Shown here in pieces: positions 28,478-39,197 of a stretch of DNA of 64,000 nt. The stretch comes from Lentilactobacillus fungorum (GTDB lineage Bacteria > Bacillota > Bacilli > Lactobacillales > Lactobacillaceae), in contig NZ_BNJR01000021.1 in the NCBI RefSeq assembly GCF_016860605.1, forward strand, positions 62,001-126,000, given 5' to 3'. The translations under genes were made by a program, and so were the position numbers. Each line of letters starts with the position of its first letter. Position 1 is the stretch's first letter. Below the pieces are notes generated by a model, which worked only from the letters and a program-made list of their open reading frames with translations, had not been told where the DNA came from and searched no databases.

Positions 28478-29227
28478 ATGATGACTGAGCAGAGCATTAT
28501 TGAATACTTGGGCACGCCAATTTTTGGCATCTGCTTGTCAATTATTGTTTATCTAATTGGCGAGTGGTTATTTCGAGTGACGAACGGATTCTTCTTATTC
28601 CAGCCGTTATTTGTCGGAATGGTTTTGGGAATTTTTGTTCTTTGGCTGATGGCGCATTCTTTAAAAGTTGACGTTGCCTGGTTGTATCGCCATACTTATA
28701 AACCCGGTGGTGATCTTTTATTTTGGTTTTTAACCCCGGCAACAATTGCGTTTGCAGTGCCATTATATAAGCGAAATGATCTCATAAAACGTTTTTGGTT
28801 GGAGATTATTTTGTCATTAACAATTGGCTTGCTAATCGCTCTATATTGTATTTACTTAATCTGTAAATTATTCGGGATCCATGACGCTGGCATTGCATCG
28901 TTACTGCCACAAGCAGCTACTACTGCCATTGCAATGCCAATCGCAGAAGCAATTGGTGGCAACCCAGCAATTACTGCGATGGCTTGTATTGTCAACGCGG
29001 TCATTATTTACGCTTTAGCAACCTTTTTATTAAAAGCGTTTCGATTAAATGAACCAATCAGCCAAGGCTTGAGTTTAGGATCAGCTGGCCACGCCGTTGG
29101 TTCAGCTAAAGCCATTCAATTAGGGTCAATCCCCGGTTCAATGGCTTCGGTTGCCTTCGTTTTGATTTCGATCGTAGTTGACTTGGTAGTCCCATTATTT
29201 ACAAATCTTTTAGGGATTAGTCAATAA
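28478..29227 (+). CDS. lrgB: LrgB family membrane protein
   Basis: This protein of about 249 aa has many hydrophobic helices and the LrgB signature region (SLLPQAATTAIAMPIAEAIGG, then LGSAGHAVGSAKAIQLG). It partners with LrgA in modulating murein hydrolase activity or pyruvate/overflow metabolite transport. The exact start is uncertain: GTG 28472, ATG 28478 and ATG 28481 are all in frame behind GGGCGGTGG. It is followed by a strong terminator. Confidence 0.88.
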   Translation: MMTEQSIIEYLGTPIFGICLSIIVYLIGEWLFRVTNGFFLFQPLFVGMVLGIFVLWLMAHSLKVDVAWLYRHTYKPGGDLLFWFLTPATIAFAVPLYKRNDLIKRFWLEIILSLTIGLLIALYCIYLICKLFGIHDAGIASLLPQAATTAIAMPIAEAIGGNPAITAMACIVNAVIIYALATFLLKAFRLNEPISQGLSLGSAGHAVGSAKAIQLGSIPGSMASVAFVLISIVVDLVVPLFTNLLGISQ

Positions 29228-29317
29228 TTGCCGCTAGGATAAAACAAGCATCCCTACTGCAAGTGCAGCATCCCAGATTATGACTGATGCTTGAATTAAA
29301 TTGCAATCCATGCGCTA

Positions 29318-29367
29318 AACAAAGAAGCCAATCATTCCAAAAACCGGAAATGATTGGCTTCTTTGTT
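29318..29367. terminator. Bidirectional terminator between lrgB and kimA
   Basis: AACAAAGAAGCCAATCATT pairs almost perfectly with AATGATTGGCTTCTTTGTT around a short CC/GG loop region. Both converging genes use it. Confidence 0.85.
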
Positions 29368-29420
29368 AAACATTAAGGTTAAAGCATCCTTTACCTAAAG
29401 TTATTTTAATCACGTAATCA

Positions 29421-31262
29421 TTACTCACGCAAATGATAGTTGTACGTTGAAATAATAATGTTTTGCCGTGAATTTAAAATCGTTCGCAGCCGCAAACTTG
29501 TTTGGTTATGCAAAATATTTTCCCAACGATGTCTTGGAACAAATTGCGGTACCAAAACAGTCGTTGAATAATTCCGGTCGGCAGCCCGCTTTGCAATAAC
29601 ATCACAAAACCGCAACGTAGGCTGAGCAATTGAACGATAAGAAGAGTGAATATCCACAAAACGGACATCCGGAAATTCCTTTTTAAATTCTTCTGACGTT
29701 TTATGTTCCTTTTCAGGATTAGAATCAAACGATACATGCATCGCAATGACGTAATCGCCAATGGACTGCGCATAGCTAATCGCGTTAGCTGTTACCCGAG
29801 TAACGCCACCTACTAACACAACCACCGTTGACCCATCAAAATGATGGGTCGTGGTAATTTCCGTATTATCTTCAACAACCCGTAATTGCTCGGCAACCCG
29901 CTTGTAGTGGCGATTAATTCGGTAGAAAATATGAATCAAGACCGGCATCACAATCAAATAAGGCCACACATTAGGAAACCGTAACAAGAACAAACAGGTT
30001 ACCAAGGCCAGCGAAATAAAGGCCCCGGTAAAATTAATCACTGATTTTAACTGCCAATTTTTGCCTCGATGATGGTACCAATGAATAATCATTCCCGATT
30101 GAGACAGTGTAAATGGAATAAAAACCCCAACGGCGTAAAGTGGAATCAACGCATTCGTTTTCCCACCGAAGATACCAATCAGGACAATTGCCCCAACTGC
30201 TAACGAAATAATCCCGTTAGAATATCCTAATCGATCACCTTTATCCAAGTAGGCATGCGGCAAGAATTTATCTCGAGCTAAATTGTAAGCCAAGATCGGA
30301 AATGCAGAAAATCCGGTATTGGCGGCAACCGCCAAAATCATAGCGGTCGACAACTGCAAAATATAATAAACAATGCCATGACCAAAAACGTTAACTCCAA
30401 TTTGAGAAAGCACCGTTTCATGACCGTTAGGAACAATCCCCATATAGTAACTTAGGTAAGTAATGCCGCCAAAGAAGCATGCCAAAATAGTAGCCATAAT
30501 CGCTAGAGTTGCTGAAGCATTCTTACTTTTTGGCGTCTTAAAATTCGGGACTGCATTACTAATTGCTTCCACACCAGTCAAAGAAGACGAACCAGATGAA
30601 AACGCTCGGAAGAACAGAATTAACGTCATTCCCTCAACAGGCGCGCCAATTTGGGCAGCAGCATGATACTGAATGTTACCAACCGAAATGTTATAGCCGC
30701 CGTAAATGACCATCGCGATAATCATCACAATGAATAGATAAACCGGCAGCGTTAAAAAAGAAGCCGATTCTCGAATTCCTCGTAAATTAAGCAGCATAAT
30801 TCCTGCAACAATTAAACAAGAAATTAACACTTGGTGAGAATACAGTGATGGAATTGCGGACGTAATCGCTTCGGTTGCTGATGTTGTTGATACGGCAACC
30901 GTTAGCATATAGTCAACCAACAAGGAACCACCGGCAATTAAGCCAGCTCGCTCACCCCAATTAGTACTCGCAACGACATAAGCGCCACCACCCGACGGAT
31001 AAGCATGAATGATTTGTTGATAAGACAGCGTAATTGCAGCCAATAGTATCAAAACAAGTGCCGCAACCCAAATTTGGTACATCAAGGCTGCAGCAGACAA
31101 TGTAATCAAGATTGTTGTAATTTGCTCGGTACCATATGCCACTGACGATAGCGCATCGGAAGATAGTAGTGCCAATGCCTTAAACTTTGTCAGAGCTTGG
31201 CCGCCCTCATCAGTGGTTTTTAGCGGTTTTCCAATTAAAAACCGTTTTAAATATCGCCACAT
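29421..31262 (-). CDS. kimA: KimA-like APC-superfamily potassium importer
   Basis: This 613-aa protein has twelve membrane helices and a cytoplasmic domain from about residue 460. The N-terminus (RFLIGKPLKTTDEGGQ, LSSDALSSVAYGTEQI, YPSGGGAYVVAS, GGSLLVDYMLTVAVS) is very close to Bacillus KimA (YdaO), a high-affinity K+/H+ symporter inhibited by c-di-AMP. The window also encodes the c-di-AMP receptor DarA. A 212-nt leader with a stable outer stem precedes it, but I do not see the ydaO (c-di-AMP) riboswitch consensus. GGAG stands 9 nt before the ATG. Confidence 0.85.
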   Translation of the reverse strand: MWRYLKRFLIGKPLKTTDEGGQALTKFKALALLSSDALSSVAYGTEQITTILITLSAAALMYQIWVAALVLILLAAITLSYQQIIHAYPSGGGAYVVASTNWGERAGLIAGGSLLVDYMLTVAVSTTSATEAITSAIPSLYSHQVLISCLIVAGIMLLNLRGIRESASFLTLPVYLFIVMIIAMVIYGGYNISVGNIQYHAAAQIGAPVEGMTLILFFRAFSSGSSSLTGVEAISNAVPNFKTPKSKNASATLAIMATILACFFGGITYLSYYMGIVPNGHETVLSQIGVNVFGHGIVYYILQLSTAMILAVAANTGFSAFPILAYNLARDKFLPHAYLDKGDRLGYSNGIISLAVGAIVLIGIFGGKTNALIPLYAVGVFIPFTLSQSGMIIHWYHHRGKNWQLKSVINFTGAFISLALVTCLFLLRFPNVWPYLIVMPVLIHIFYRINRHYKRVAEQLRVVEDNTEITTTHHFDGSTVVVLVGGVTRVTANAISYAQSIGDYVIAMHVSFDSNPEKEHKTSEEFKKEFPDVRFVDIHSSYRSIAQPTLRFCDVIAKRAADRNYSTTVLVPQFVPRHRWENILHNQTSLRLRTILNSRQNIIISTYNYHLRE

Positions 31263-31481
31263 AAATAGTTACTCCTTTTATATAAATCTACCATTCGTAG
31301 TGAACCATAAAATAATAGTCCTTCTTGGTAGCAAAAACAAGTCTTGTTATACAGTATTAAATCGCACACAAATACACCATACAACACAAGAAGCAACCCG
31401 ACAAGCCAGAATTTTAGGGTCAGCTAAGACCAGCTTAATGAAACGTTACTCCTCTTAAAGGGCATTTCCCAGTAGTTTGAG

Positions 31482-31510
31482 ACTATAACACCTCTGCCAA
31501 AATAATTCAA
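31482..31510 (-). promoter_or_regulatory. Promoter of kimA
   Basis: TTGAAT (31510-31505), a 17-bp spacer and TATAGT (31487-31482) on the minus strand. It would give a leader of about 210 nt. Confidence 0.55.
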
Positions 31511-31599
31511 ATCATTACGCAAAACAGTTAACGCCGCAATTACCATCTACTCACTCAATCGTAATGCTGACGCGCCAATCACCTAACAACGAACCAAAC

Positions 31600-31640
31600 A
31601 AAAAGACCATGAGCAAAAATCCCTTCACCCATAGCCTTTT
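31600..31640 (-). terminator. Probable terminator after groEL
   Basis: An imperfect AAAGGCTATG/CATGGTCTTT stem on the minus strand is followed by TTTTTG. It lies about 40 nt after the groEL stop. Confidence 0.5.
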
Positions 31641-31679
31641 GAATTAACTAGTGACTATCAAACTTAATAATTATTTAGC

Positions 31680-33323
<1,644 letters not shown>

Positions 33324-33373
33324 TTATTTTTGATTTATTATAGAAATAATGATGCTGATGATGCCGAAAAAGA

Positions 33374-33658
33374 TTATTCAACAATTGCCACAATATCTTT
33401 TTCATGCAAAACTAGATAGGACTCATCGTTGTCCTCAATCTCAGTCCCTGCGTACTTATCGAACATCACCTTGTCGCCCTTTTTAACAACTGGGGCAACT
33501 TTTTGGCCATTATCTAGAACCCGGCCATCGCCCACGGCAACAACCGTGCCAGCTTGGGGCTTCTTTTTAGCGTTATCTGCTAAAACAATACCGCCAACCG
33601 ATTTTTCTTCTTCCTTCTCTGTTTCGATAATGACGCGATCACCTAATGGTTTTAACAC
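33374..33658 (-). CDS. groES: Co-chaperonin GroES
   Basis: This 94-aa lid protein of GroEL begins [10 protein letters not shown], carries the mobile loop [15 protein letters not shown] and ends with EKDIVAIVE. The start is a GTG at 33658 with GGAGGG 6 nt upstream. A longer frame would run through the CIRCE element and is not plausible. It is the first gene of the groESL operon. Confidence 0.95.
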   Translation of the reverse strand: MLKPLGDRVIIETEKEEEKSVGGIVLADNAKKKPQAGTVVAVGDGRVLDNGQKVAPVVKKGDKVMFDKYAGTEIEDNDESYLVLHEKDIVAIVE

Positions 33659-33693
33659 GTTAGTCCCTCCATTTACAACATTTTTTAGCATCA

Positions 33694-33720
33694 TTAGCAC
33701 TTGAATGACAAAAGTGCTAA
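33694..33720. promoter_or_regulatory. CIRCE operator for HrcA
   Basis: TTAGCACTT-N9-AAGTGCTAA is a perfect 9-bp inverted repeat with the canonical 9-nt spacer. It lies between the groES promoter and start, so HrcA would repress groESL until heat shock. Confidence 0.95.
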
Positions 33721-33731
33721 TCACTGCTTAT

Positions 33732-33760
33732 AATATATTATTTTTTCCGACTAATTGCAA
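33732..33760 (-). promoter_or_regulatory. Promoter of groESL
   Basis: TTGCAA (33760-33755), a 17-bp spacer and TATATT (33737-33732) precede CIRCE on the minus strand. Confidence 0.7.
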
Positions 33761-33835
33761 GGACTTCTTCGAATTTATTGTGAAGTGTGCCATGTCCAAA
33801 ACAGACCGCTATTAATTTTGACTTGCCAGCGAACC

Positions 33836-33884
33836 AAAAAACGCCTAGTCTCCTCCCTTAGTGGGGCGAGATTAAGCGTTTTTG
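33836..33884 (-). terminator. Terminator after rex
   Basis: AAAAACGCTTAATCTCG-type arms pair across a short loop and end in TTTTTTGG on the minus strand, 23 nt after the rex stop. Confidence 0.8.
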
Positions 33885-33906
33885 GCTGAATCAAGCTCAA
33901 TCAACA

Positions 33907-34539
33907 TTAGTTACTGAAATTATCAATAAAGTAAATAAGCGTCTGCAATTCATTTGTTAAATCAACATTTTGAACTAATACCTTATCGGGTACGGAAAGC
34001 CGGATTGGCGTAAAATTTAAAATTCCCTTTACACCGCCGGCAACCGCATCAGCAGCAACTTCTTGAGCAGCACTTGACGGTACGGTCAAAATCACAACTT
34101 GGATCTGCTGCTCACGCAACTGATCAGCCAGCTGGGAAATCGGGTATACAGGAACGCCGTCTTCAACTGTATTCACAATGTCTTGATTCGTATCAAAAGC
34201 CGCTGAAATTCGAACGTTACTATCCTTGTGAAAATTAAAGTTTAGCAAGGCATGACCTAAGTTACCAACTCCAATCAAGGCAACGTTTGTTAAGTGTTCC
34301 TGATTCAAGATTTGCTTGAAAAAGTTTAATAAACTATCAACATCGTACCCATAGCCACGTTTGCCCAATGCGCCAAAATATGAAAAGTCGCGACGAATTG
34401 TAGCGGAATCAACTTGAACAGCTTCTGCCAATTCGGTAGAAGAAATCCGTTGTTTGCCGGTGTCATGTAGGATGTTTAAATATCGATAATAAATTGGCAA
34501 TCGTTTTGCGGTTGCTTTTGGAATGTTTTCAGCTGTCAA
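33907..34539 (-). CDS. rex: Redox-sensing transcriptional repressor Rex
   Basis: This 210-aa repressor senses the NADH/NAD+ ratio and controls fermentation genes. The N-terminal winged helix (residues 1-80) includes the recognition segment [23 protein letters not shown]. The Rossmann domain has [12 protein letters not shown], and the C-terminal domain-swapped helix ends the protein. The start is TTG with AGGAGG nearby. A TGAAATGTATTTCA palindrome overlaps the -35 of its promoter, suggesting autorepression. It is divergent from the ABC-F gene. Confidence 0.95.
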   Translation of the reverse strand: MTAENIPKATAKRLPIYYRYLNILHDTGKQRISSTELAEAVQVDSATIRRDFSYFGALGKRGYGYDVDSLLNFFKQILNQEHLTNVALIGVGNLGHALLNFNFHKDSNVRISAAFDTNQDIVNTVEDGVPVYPISQLADQLREQQIQVVILTVPSSAAQEVAADAVAGGVKGILNFTPIRLSVPDKVLVQNVDLTNELQTLIYFIDNFSN

Positions 34540-34601
34540 AATTTCCTCCTATTGGTGCGTCATTTAAAATCTACTACTTTGTGAACTTGTCTTTATTTAT
34601 T

Positions 34602-34640
34602 ATTCTACCATATCCTGCCATCTTGTGAAATGTATTTCAA
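34602..34640 (-). promoter_or_regulatory. rex promoter with Rex-like palindrome
   Basis: TTCACA (34629-34624), a 16-bp spacer and extended -10 TGGTAGAAT (to 34602) on the minus strand. The palindrome TTGTGAAATGTATTTCAA (34623-34640) covers the -35 and resembles the Rex operator TTGTGAA...TTCACAA, though its right half is imperfect and its spacing is 2 bp longer. Confidence 0.45.
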
Positions 34641-34722
34641 TTAATCTTTGTAATCTATTATTGTTAGCTGACAGAATATGATAAAATTATGTGATGTGAA
34701 TTTTAGAAAGGTGGCCAATCAT

Positions 34723-36681
34723 TTGATAATTTTACAAGCCCAAGATTTAACCAAACGGTTTAATGGTGAAACAATTTTCTCAGGCGTTAACATGGCCATT
34801 CAAGAAAAAAGTCGAATCGCGCTTGTCGGGCGAAACGGTGCCGGCAAATCAACTTTAGTCAAAATGATTATCGGTGAACAATCCGTTGATGGCGGCCAAG
34901 TCAGTGAAAAAAAGAATCTATCAATCGGCTACTTGGCACAAGATACAGGATTAGATTCGGATCAACCAATTTACGCTGAAATGGCCACTGTTTTTGCTAA
35001 ATTAAAACAGCAGGAACAAAAAATCCATGATTTAGAAGAACAGATGAGCTCAACAACGCTTGACCCGAACTCAGAAGCCTATGCACAAATTTCTTCTCAA
35101 TACGACCATATCCGAGCCGACTTTGAGCAACATAATGGCTACGGCTACGACGCCGAAATTCGAGGAGTGTTACATGGATTTGGCTTTGGAGAGGCTGACT
35201 ATGGGCGCCCCATCAGCGAGCTTTCCGGTGGGCAGAAAACGCAATTGGCGCTTGCCAAGTTATTATTGGAGAAGCCGGATTTGCTCATTTTGGATGAACC
35301 AACTAATCATTTAGACGTTGAAACCATCACTTGGTTGGAAGGCTATATTCAAAATTATCGTGGGGCCTTATTGATTATTTCCCACGACCGCTACTTTCTT
35401 GACCGGATTGTCACGGAAGTTTATGAATTGGCTAATGGGACACTACAACATTTTACTGGTAACTACACGGATTATACGCGTGAAAAGGATCAGCAGCTTT
35501 CTCAGCAATGGCGCGCATACGATAAACAACAAGCTCAAATTGAGAAGTTGCAAACCTTTGTCGATAAAAACATTGTCCGAGCATCCACCACTAAGCAGGC
35601 TCAAGCGCGAAGAAAGCAACTCGAAAAAATGAAGCGGCTTGACAAACCAACTGGTGATGCCAAAACTGCTCGTTTCAAATTTACCCCCAAATCAAAGAGT
35701 GGCAATAATGTCCTTAAAGTTGCTGATGCCGCTGTCGGTTATACAACGATTCTTTCAGAACCCGTCAACTTGGACATTAAGCGCAACCAAGCAATTGCGA
35801 TCGTTGGGCCAAACGGTGTTGGCAAATCAACGCTGCTAAAAAGCATTTTAGGTATTATCCCCTTTATTAAAGGAAGCGCACAGTTTGGAACCGGCGTCGA
35901 CACCGGCTATTACGATCAAGAGCAAGCTTCCTTGCACGCCGAAAAATCGGTTCTCAACGAACTGTGGGACGACCATCCAACAACCCCTGAGGGCGATATT
36001 CGCAGTATTTTAGGCAGCTTCTTATTTTCTGGCGACGATGTGACTAAGCTCGTTCACGACCTTTCTGGTGGTGAAAAGGCCCGCTTGTTATTAACGAAAT
36101 TGGCCATGCAACACAATAATTTCTTAGTTCTTGATGAACCAACTAACCATTTGGATATTGATAGCCGTGAAGTCCTCGAACAAGCCCTCAATCACTTTGA
36201 TGGCACGATTTTGTTCGTCTCTCACGATCGCTACTTTATCAACAAAATTGCCACTTCCGTTATCGAATTGTCAAAAACTGGTACCCAGTCTTACTTAGGT
36301 AATTATGATTATTACGTGGCTAAAAAAGAAGAGCTGATTGCCATTAAAGAACATGCGGCCGAAATTCAGCAAGCTGAGAATCCAACCCCGAAAGAAGCAG
36401 CTCCAGTCACATCTGATAAAAAGACCTATCAGCTCAATAAGGCAGAGCAAAAGCAACACCGAAAACTTGCCAGACAAGTTGATCAACTAGAAGCGCAACT
36501 AGACCAATTATCCCAATCCAAAGAACAAATTGAGACCAAGATGACCCAACCGGAAATATTTAACGATATGGACAAACTCCAAAAACTCCAACAGCAATTA
36601 GAAACCATTAATGAACAAATTAAGGCCACCGAAACTGATTGGGAAGAAAAAAGCCTTCAATTAGAAGATTTAAACGACTAA
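34723..36681 (+). CDS. ABC-F family ribosomal ATPase (YdiF-like)
   Basis: This 652-aa soluble protein has two ABC cassettes: Walker A GRNGAGKST and GPNGVGKST, signatures LSGGQKTQ and LSGGEKAR, and LDEPTNHLD twice. A P-site tRNA interaction linker lies between them, and a C-terminal coiled coil rich in Gln/Glu covers about 560-650. ABC-F proteins act on stalled ribosomes and some give antibiotic protection. The start is TTG 34723 with AAAGGTGG upstream; a longer frame from 34678 lacks a site. It ends before a large bidirectional terminator. Confidence 0.9.
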   Translation: MIILQAQDLTKRFNGETIFSGVNMAIQEKSRIALVGRNGAGKSTLVKMIIGEQSVDGGQVSEKKNLSIGYLAQDTGLDSDQPIYAEMATVFAKLKQQEQKIHDLEEQMSSTTLDPNSEAYAQISSQYDHIRADFEQHNGYGYDAEIRGVLHGFGFGEADYGRPISELSGGQKTQLALAKLLLEKPDLLILDEPTNHLDVETITWLEGYIQNYRGALLIISHDRYFLDRIVTEVYELANGTLQHFTGNYTDYTREKDQQLSQQWRAYDKQQAQIEKLQTFVDKNIVRASTTKQAQARRKQLEKMKRLDKPTGDAKTARFKFTPKSKSGNNVLKVADAAVGYTTILSEPVNLDIKRNQAIAIVGPNGVGKSTLLKSILGIIPFIKGSAQFGTGVDTGYYDQEQASLHAEKSVLNELWDDHPTTPEGDIRSILGSFLFSGDDVTKLVHDLSGGEKARLLLTKLAMQHNNFLVLDEPTNHLDIDSREVLEQALNHFDGTILFVSHDRYFINKIATSVIELSKTGTQSYLGNYDYYVAKKEELIAIKEHAAEIQQAENPTPKEAAPVTSDKKTYQLNKAEQKQHRKLARQVDQLEAQLDQLSQSKEQIETKMTQPEIFNDMDKLQKLQQQLETINEQIKATETDWEEKSLQLEDLND

Positions 36682-36770
36682 ACTATTCGAAAGGGTAATT
36701 CTCAATCGGGGCTATAGTTATTGAAAGGCGTATTAATCGTTGACCAGGCTACGGTCGTTGTTTCGACTTA

Positions 36771-36842
36771 GTATCCAAAAATAGGGATCAGTTAATGAAG
36801 CATCTCATTTTGCTTCGTTAACTGATCCCTATTTTTAGATAC
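36771..36842. terminator. Very long bidirectional terminator between ABC-F gene and tsaD
   Basis: Arms of about 31 nt (36771-36801 and 36812-36842) contain AAAAATAGGGATCAGTTAA and its complement, with a 10-nt loop. A and T tracts face both directions. Confidence 0.9.
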
Positions 36843-36852
36843 GCGTCATTGG

Positions 36853-37896
36853 TTAATTTTGCTGGGGTTGTTTTAACCATTCAAATTCCAAGCCTGGATC
36901 CGCGTTTAAACGAGCATCGGCACGAACGTCATGGCGATAAAGCATCTCGCCTGCTGCCCCAATCATTGCAGCATTGTCACCACAAAGCGAGAGTGGCACC
37001 AGTTCTAGCTTGGTATTTGTAAATCGTTGAATATCATGAGTAAGCCGGTCCCTAAGCCCCTTATTTGCTGCCACCCCGCCAGCCAAAATAAGCTGCTTGA
37101 CGGGAAATTCTCGCAGCGCTCGAACAGTTTTGTCTGACAACACGTCAATAACTGCTTGTTGAAAACTAGCCGCCAGATCTGCTTTATTTAGTTGTTCATG
37201 AATTTGATCAGCATGATGAACCGTATTGATAAAAGCACTTTTAAGACCACTAAAGCTAAAGTCAAAGTTATCGTCGTGATCCATTGCTCGTGGAAAATTA
37301 AAAGTATCCTGACCACGGTGCGCCAGCTCGTCAACGGGCTTACCCGCCGGATAGTTAATTCCTAAAACCCGGCCAATTTTATCATAAGCTTCGCCAGCGG
37401 CATCGTCTCTAGTTTCACCAATAATTTCAAACTTATTTTCGACCGGCATATACACTAATTCGGTATGGCCCCCAGAAACGACCAATGCCATCGCGGGAAA
37501 TTCAATTGGTGCCACCAGCTGAGCAGCATAGATATGGCCGGCCAAATGGTTAACTGGAATCAATGGCAACTGATGGGCCCAAGCAACCGCCTTGGCAGCT
37601 GTAATACCAATTAATAACGCCCCGACCAATCCTGGGCCATAAGTAACAGCGACCGCCGATAGATCATCATAGTCAACTTCTGCTTGGGTTAAAGCATCCT
37701 TAATACAACTCGTTATTTGTTCAATATGATGGCGACTAGCAACTTCGGGAACCACCCCACCAAATCGCTGGTGGCTCTTAATTTGTGTCGCCACAACATT
37801 AGACAAAATGGTATCACCATTTTCGATTACTGCTACGGAAGTTTCATCACAACTGCTTTCAAAAGAAAGTATTAAGTCTCTAGACACTGATTTCAT
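36853..37896 (-). CDS. tsaD: tRNA N6-threonylcarbamoyladenosine synthase subunit TsaD
   Basis: This 347-aa ASKHA-fold protein, with TsaB, transfers threonylcarbamoyl to A37 of ANN-decoding tRNAs. It has [11 protein letters not shown] at the start, the metal-binding [10 protein letters not shown] (HxxxH), [10 protein letters not shown], and [17 protein letters not shown] at 37920 would add eight residues; the ATG at 37896 with GAGAG upstream fits the family. It lies 16 nt after rimI and is the last gene of the rsmI-linked group before the terminator. Confidence 0.94.
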   Translation of the reverse strand: MKSVSRDLILSFESSCDETSVAVIENGDTILSNVVATQIKSHQRFGGVVPEVASRHHIEQITSCIKDALTQAEVDYDDLSAVAVTYGPGLVGALLIGITAAKAVAWAHQLPLIPVNHLAGHIYAAQLVAPIEFPAMALVVSGGHTELVYMPVENKFEIIGETRDDAAGEAYDKIGRVLGINYPAGKPVDELAHRGQDTFNFPRAMDHDDNFDFSFSGLKSAFINTVHHADQIHEQLNKADLAASFQQAVIDVLSDKTVRALREFPVKQLILAGGVAANKGLRDRLTHDIQRFTNTKLELVPLSLCGDNAAMIGAAGEMLYRHDVRADARLNADPGLEFEWLKQPQQN

Positions 37897-37912
37897 CTCA
37901 TTTCTCTCAAGG

Positions 37913-38488
37913 TCAACCAATCTTCGTAATATCCAAGATCATATTTAACGCGTCTTCTCGGTCATTATAGTAATAATCTTTTTTTAGACCATTATCGACA
38001 AATCCAATATCCCGGTATAACTTTTGAGCGCGCGTATTACTAACCCGAACTTCCAAAGTTACTTTATCAAAAGTCATTTGCCGAGCCTTTTTGATGATTG
38101 TTGTCACCAAGAAATAACCCAGACCATGATTTTGAAAATTAGGAGCCACCGCAACGTTCGTAATATGACAGTCTTTGGTATGTTCATTCAAAGAACAGCC
38201 GATAAATGCCACTAGCCAATCGTTTCGACGCAACACTAAATACAAGCGATCGTTCTTTCTCATAAGTTCGCTTCGAAAGGCCCGATCATCCCACGGCGTT
38301 TGACCGCCATACACTGCCCGTTCAATTCCTAAGATTTCTGGGATGTCTGGAATCATTGCCTTGGCTAAAAAATACTTGGTACCGTTAATTTCCACATCGT
38401 GGTTTTTAATGTCCAAATATCGTTGCCGCAGTTGGGCCTCTTTATTATAAAAATTTTTGTTAAACCAGCTCTTAAATTTTCTCAACAT
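37913..38488 (-). CDS. rimI: RimI-like GNAT N-acetyltransferase
   Basis: This 191-aa acetyltransferase has an N-terminal extension of about 50 residues before the GNAT fold. The acetyl-CoA loop is [10 protein letters not shown], and [17 protein letters not shown] is the characteristic C-terminal motif. RimI acetylates the N-terminus of ribosomal protein S18, and its place between tsaB and tsaD is common. I placed the start at the ATG at 38488, overlapping tsaB by 17 nt. Earlier ATGs are in frame but have no ribosome binding site. Confidence 0.85.
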   Translation of the reverse strand: MLRKFKSWFNKNFYNKEAQLRQRYLDIKNHDVEINGTKYFLAKAMIPDIPEILGIERAVYGGQTPWDDRAFRSELMRKNDRLYLVLRRNDWLVAFIGCSLNEHTKDCHITNVAVAPNFQNHGLGYFLVTTIIKKARQMTFDKVTLEVRVSNTRAQKLYRDIGFVDNGLKKDYYYNDREDALNMILDITKIG

Positions 38489-39197
38489 AGTTCTGCGTAT
38501 CCTCATTCGGATGACTTTTTTTCCAATCGGCTTCTGCCTTTGTAAGTCGCAAATATCTTGGAACAACACTGTCAACGTTAGCTACCGGTGTGATATTTCG
38601 ACCATAAATGCCTAATCGAGCAGCGCTTGGAATGTCTGCTAATTGATCAGCAACTACTAATCGATTAGGTAATGCTGACCTCATCTTCGCTTCAAAAGCG
38701 TCCGTATCACCAATAATTGTGATTTTTTCGGTATATTGCTTAAGTTGGGTTAGCCAGTCAGTCAAATTAGTATGTTGGTCTTCAATAACTGACACCAGTT
38801 TGCCTTGATTATCGAAGCGATATAAACCGGTAAAGATATTCTCATTACGTGCATCAAAGATGGGGTTAATTAACCCGACTGGCATCGAGACATTTAAGCA
38901 AAGCGTTAATAAACTGGAAACCATCGTTAAATCAATTGATAGGGTTGCCGCAATTGTTTTTGCCGCTGTTGTTGCCATTCTAATTCCTGTGTAAGAACCT
39001 GGTCCCCCAGCAACGACTACTCGGTCCAAGTCATTCGGACTGAGAGCTGCTTTTTTGACCAAATCTTCTATTACAGGCATTAAAAATTCGGCATGCTTTC
39101 GGTGGGTTGTCATCGTTGTCTCTGCTAACAAATGATCGTCATCCATCACTGCAACCGAAAGGGGTCGGTTGGAAGTATCGATCGCTAAAATTTTCAT
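38472..39197 (-). CDS. tsaB: tRNA threonylcarbamoyladenosine biosynthesis protein TsaB
   Basis: This 241-aa partner of TsaD begins with the ASKHA motif ILAIDTSNRPLSVAV and has VAGGPGSYTGIRM, the signature of TsaB. It lacks TsaD's metal-binding motif. The ATG overlaps the thioesterase stop by 4 nt. It is required for the t6A37 modification with TsaC, TsaD and TsaE. Confidence 0.93.
   Translation of the reverse strand: MKILAIDTSNRPLSVAVMDDDHLLAETTMTTHRKHAEFLMPVIEDLVKKAALSPNDLDRVVVAGGPGSYTGIRMATTAAKTIAATLSIDLTMVSSLLTLCLNVSMPVGLINPIFDARNENIFTGLYRFDNQGKLVSVIEDQHTNLTDWLTQLKQYTEKITIIGDTDAFEAKMRSALPNRLVVADQLADIPSAARLGIYGRNITPVANVDSVVPRYLRLTKAEADWKKSHPNEDTQNYVEKI

Larger units (their letters stand above)
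31263..31679. other. Region between groEL and kimA, with a long kimA leader
   Basis: These 417 bp hold the probable groEL terminator (31600-31640), the kimA promoter (31510-31482) and a leader of about 212 nt. On the minus strand GGAGTAAC and GTTGCTTC (31454-31447 and 31395-31388, approximately) can pair, enclosing a GGTC/GACC hairpin. I cannot assign it to a known riboswitch class. Confidence 0.5.

Noticed and set aside
31263-31480. c-di-AMP (ydaO) or manganese (yybP-ykoY) riboswitch before kimA
   Set aside because: The conserved core sequences of these classes were not found; only a partial GAGGAGTA resemblance exists.
33659-33724. Longer GroES reading frame
   Set aside because: It crosses CIRCE and lacks a start with a binding site.
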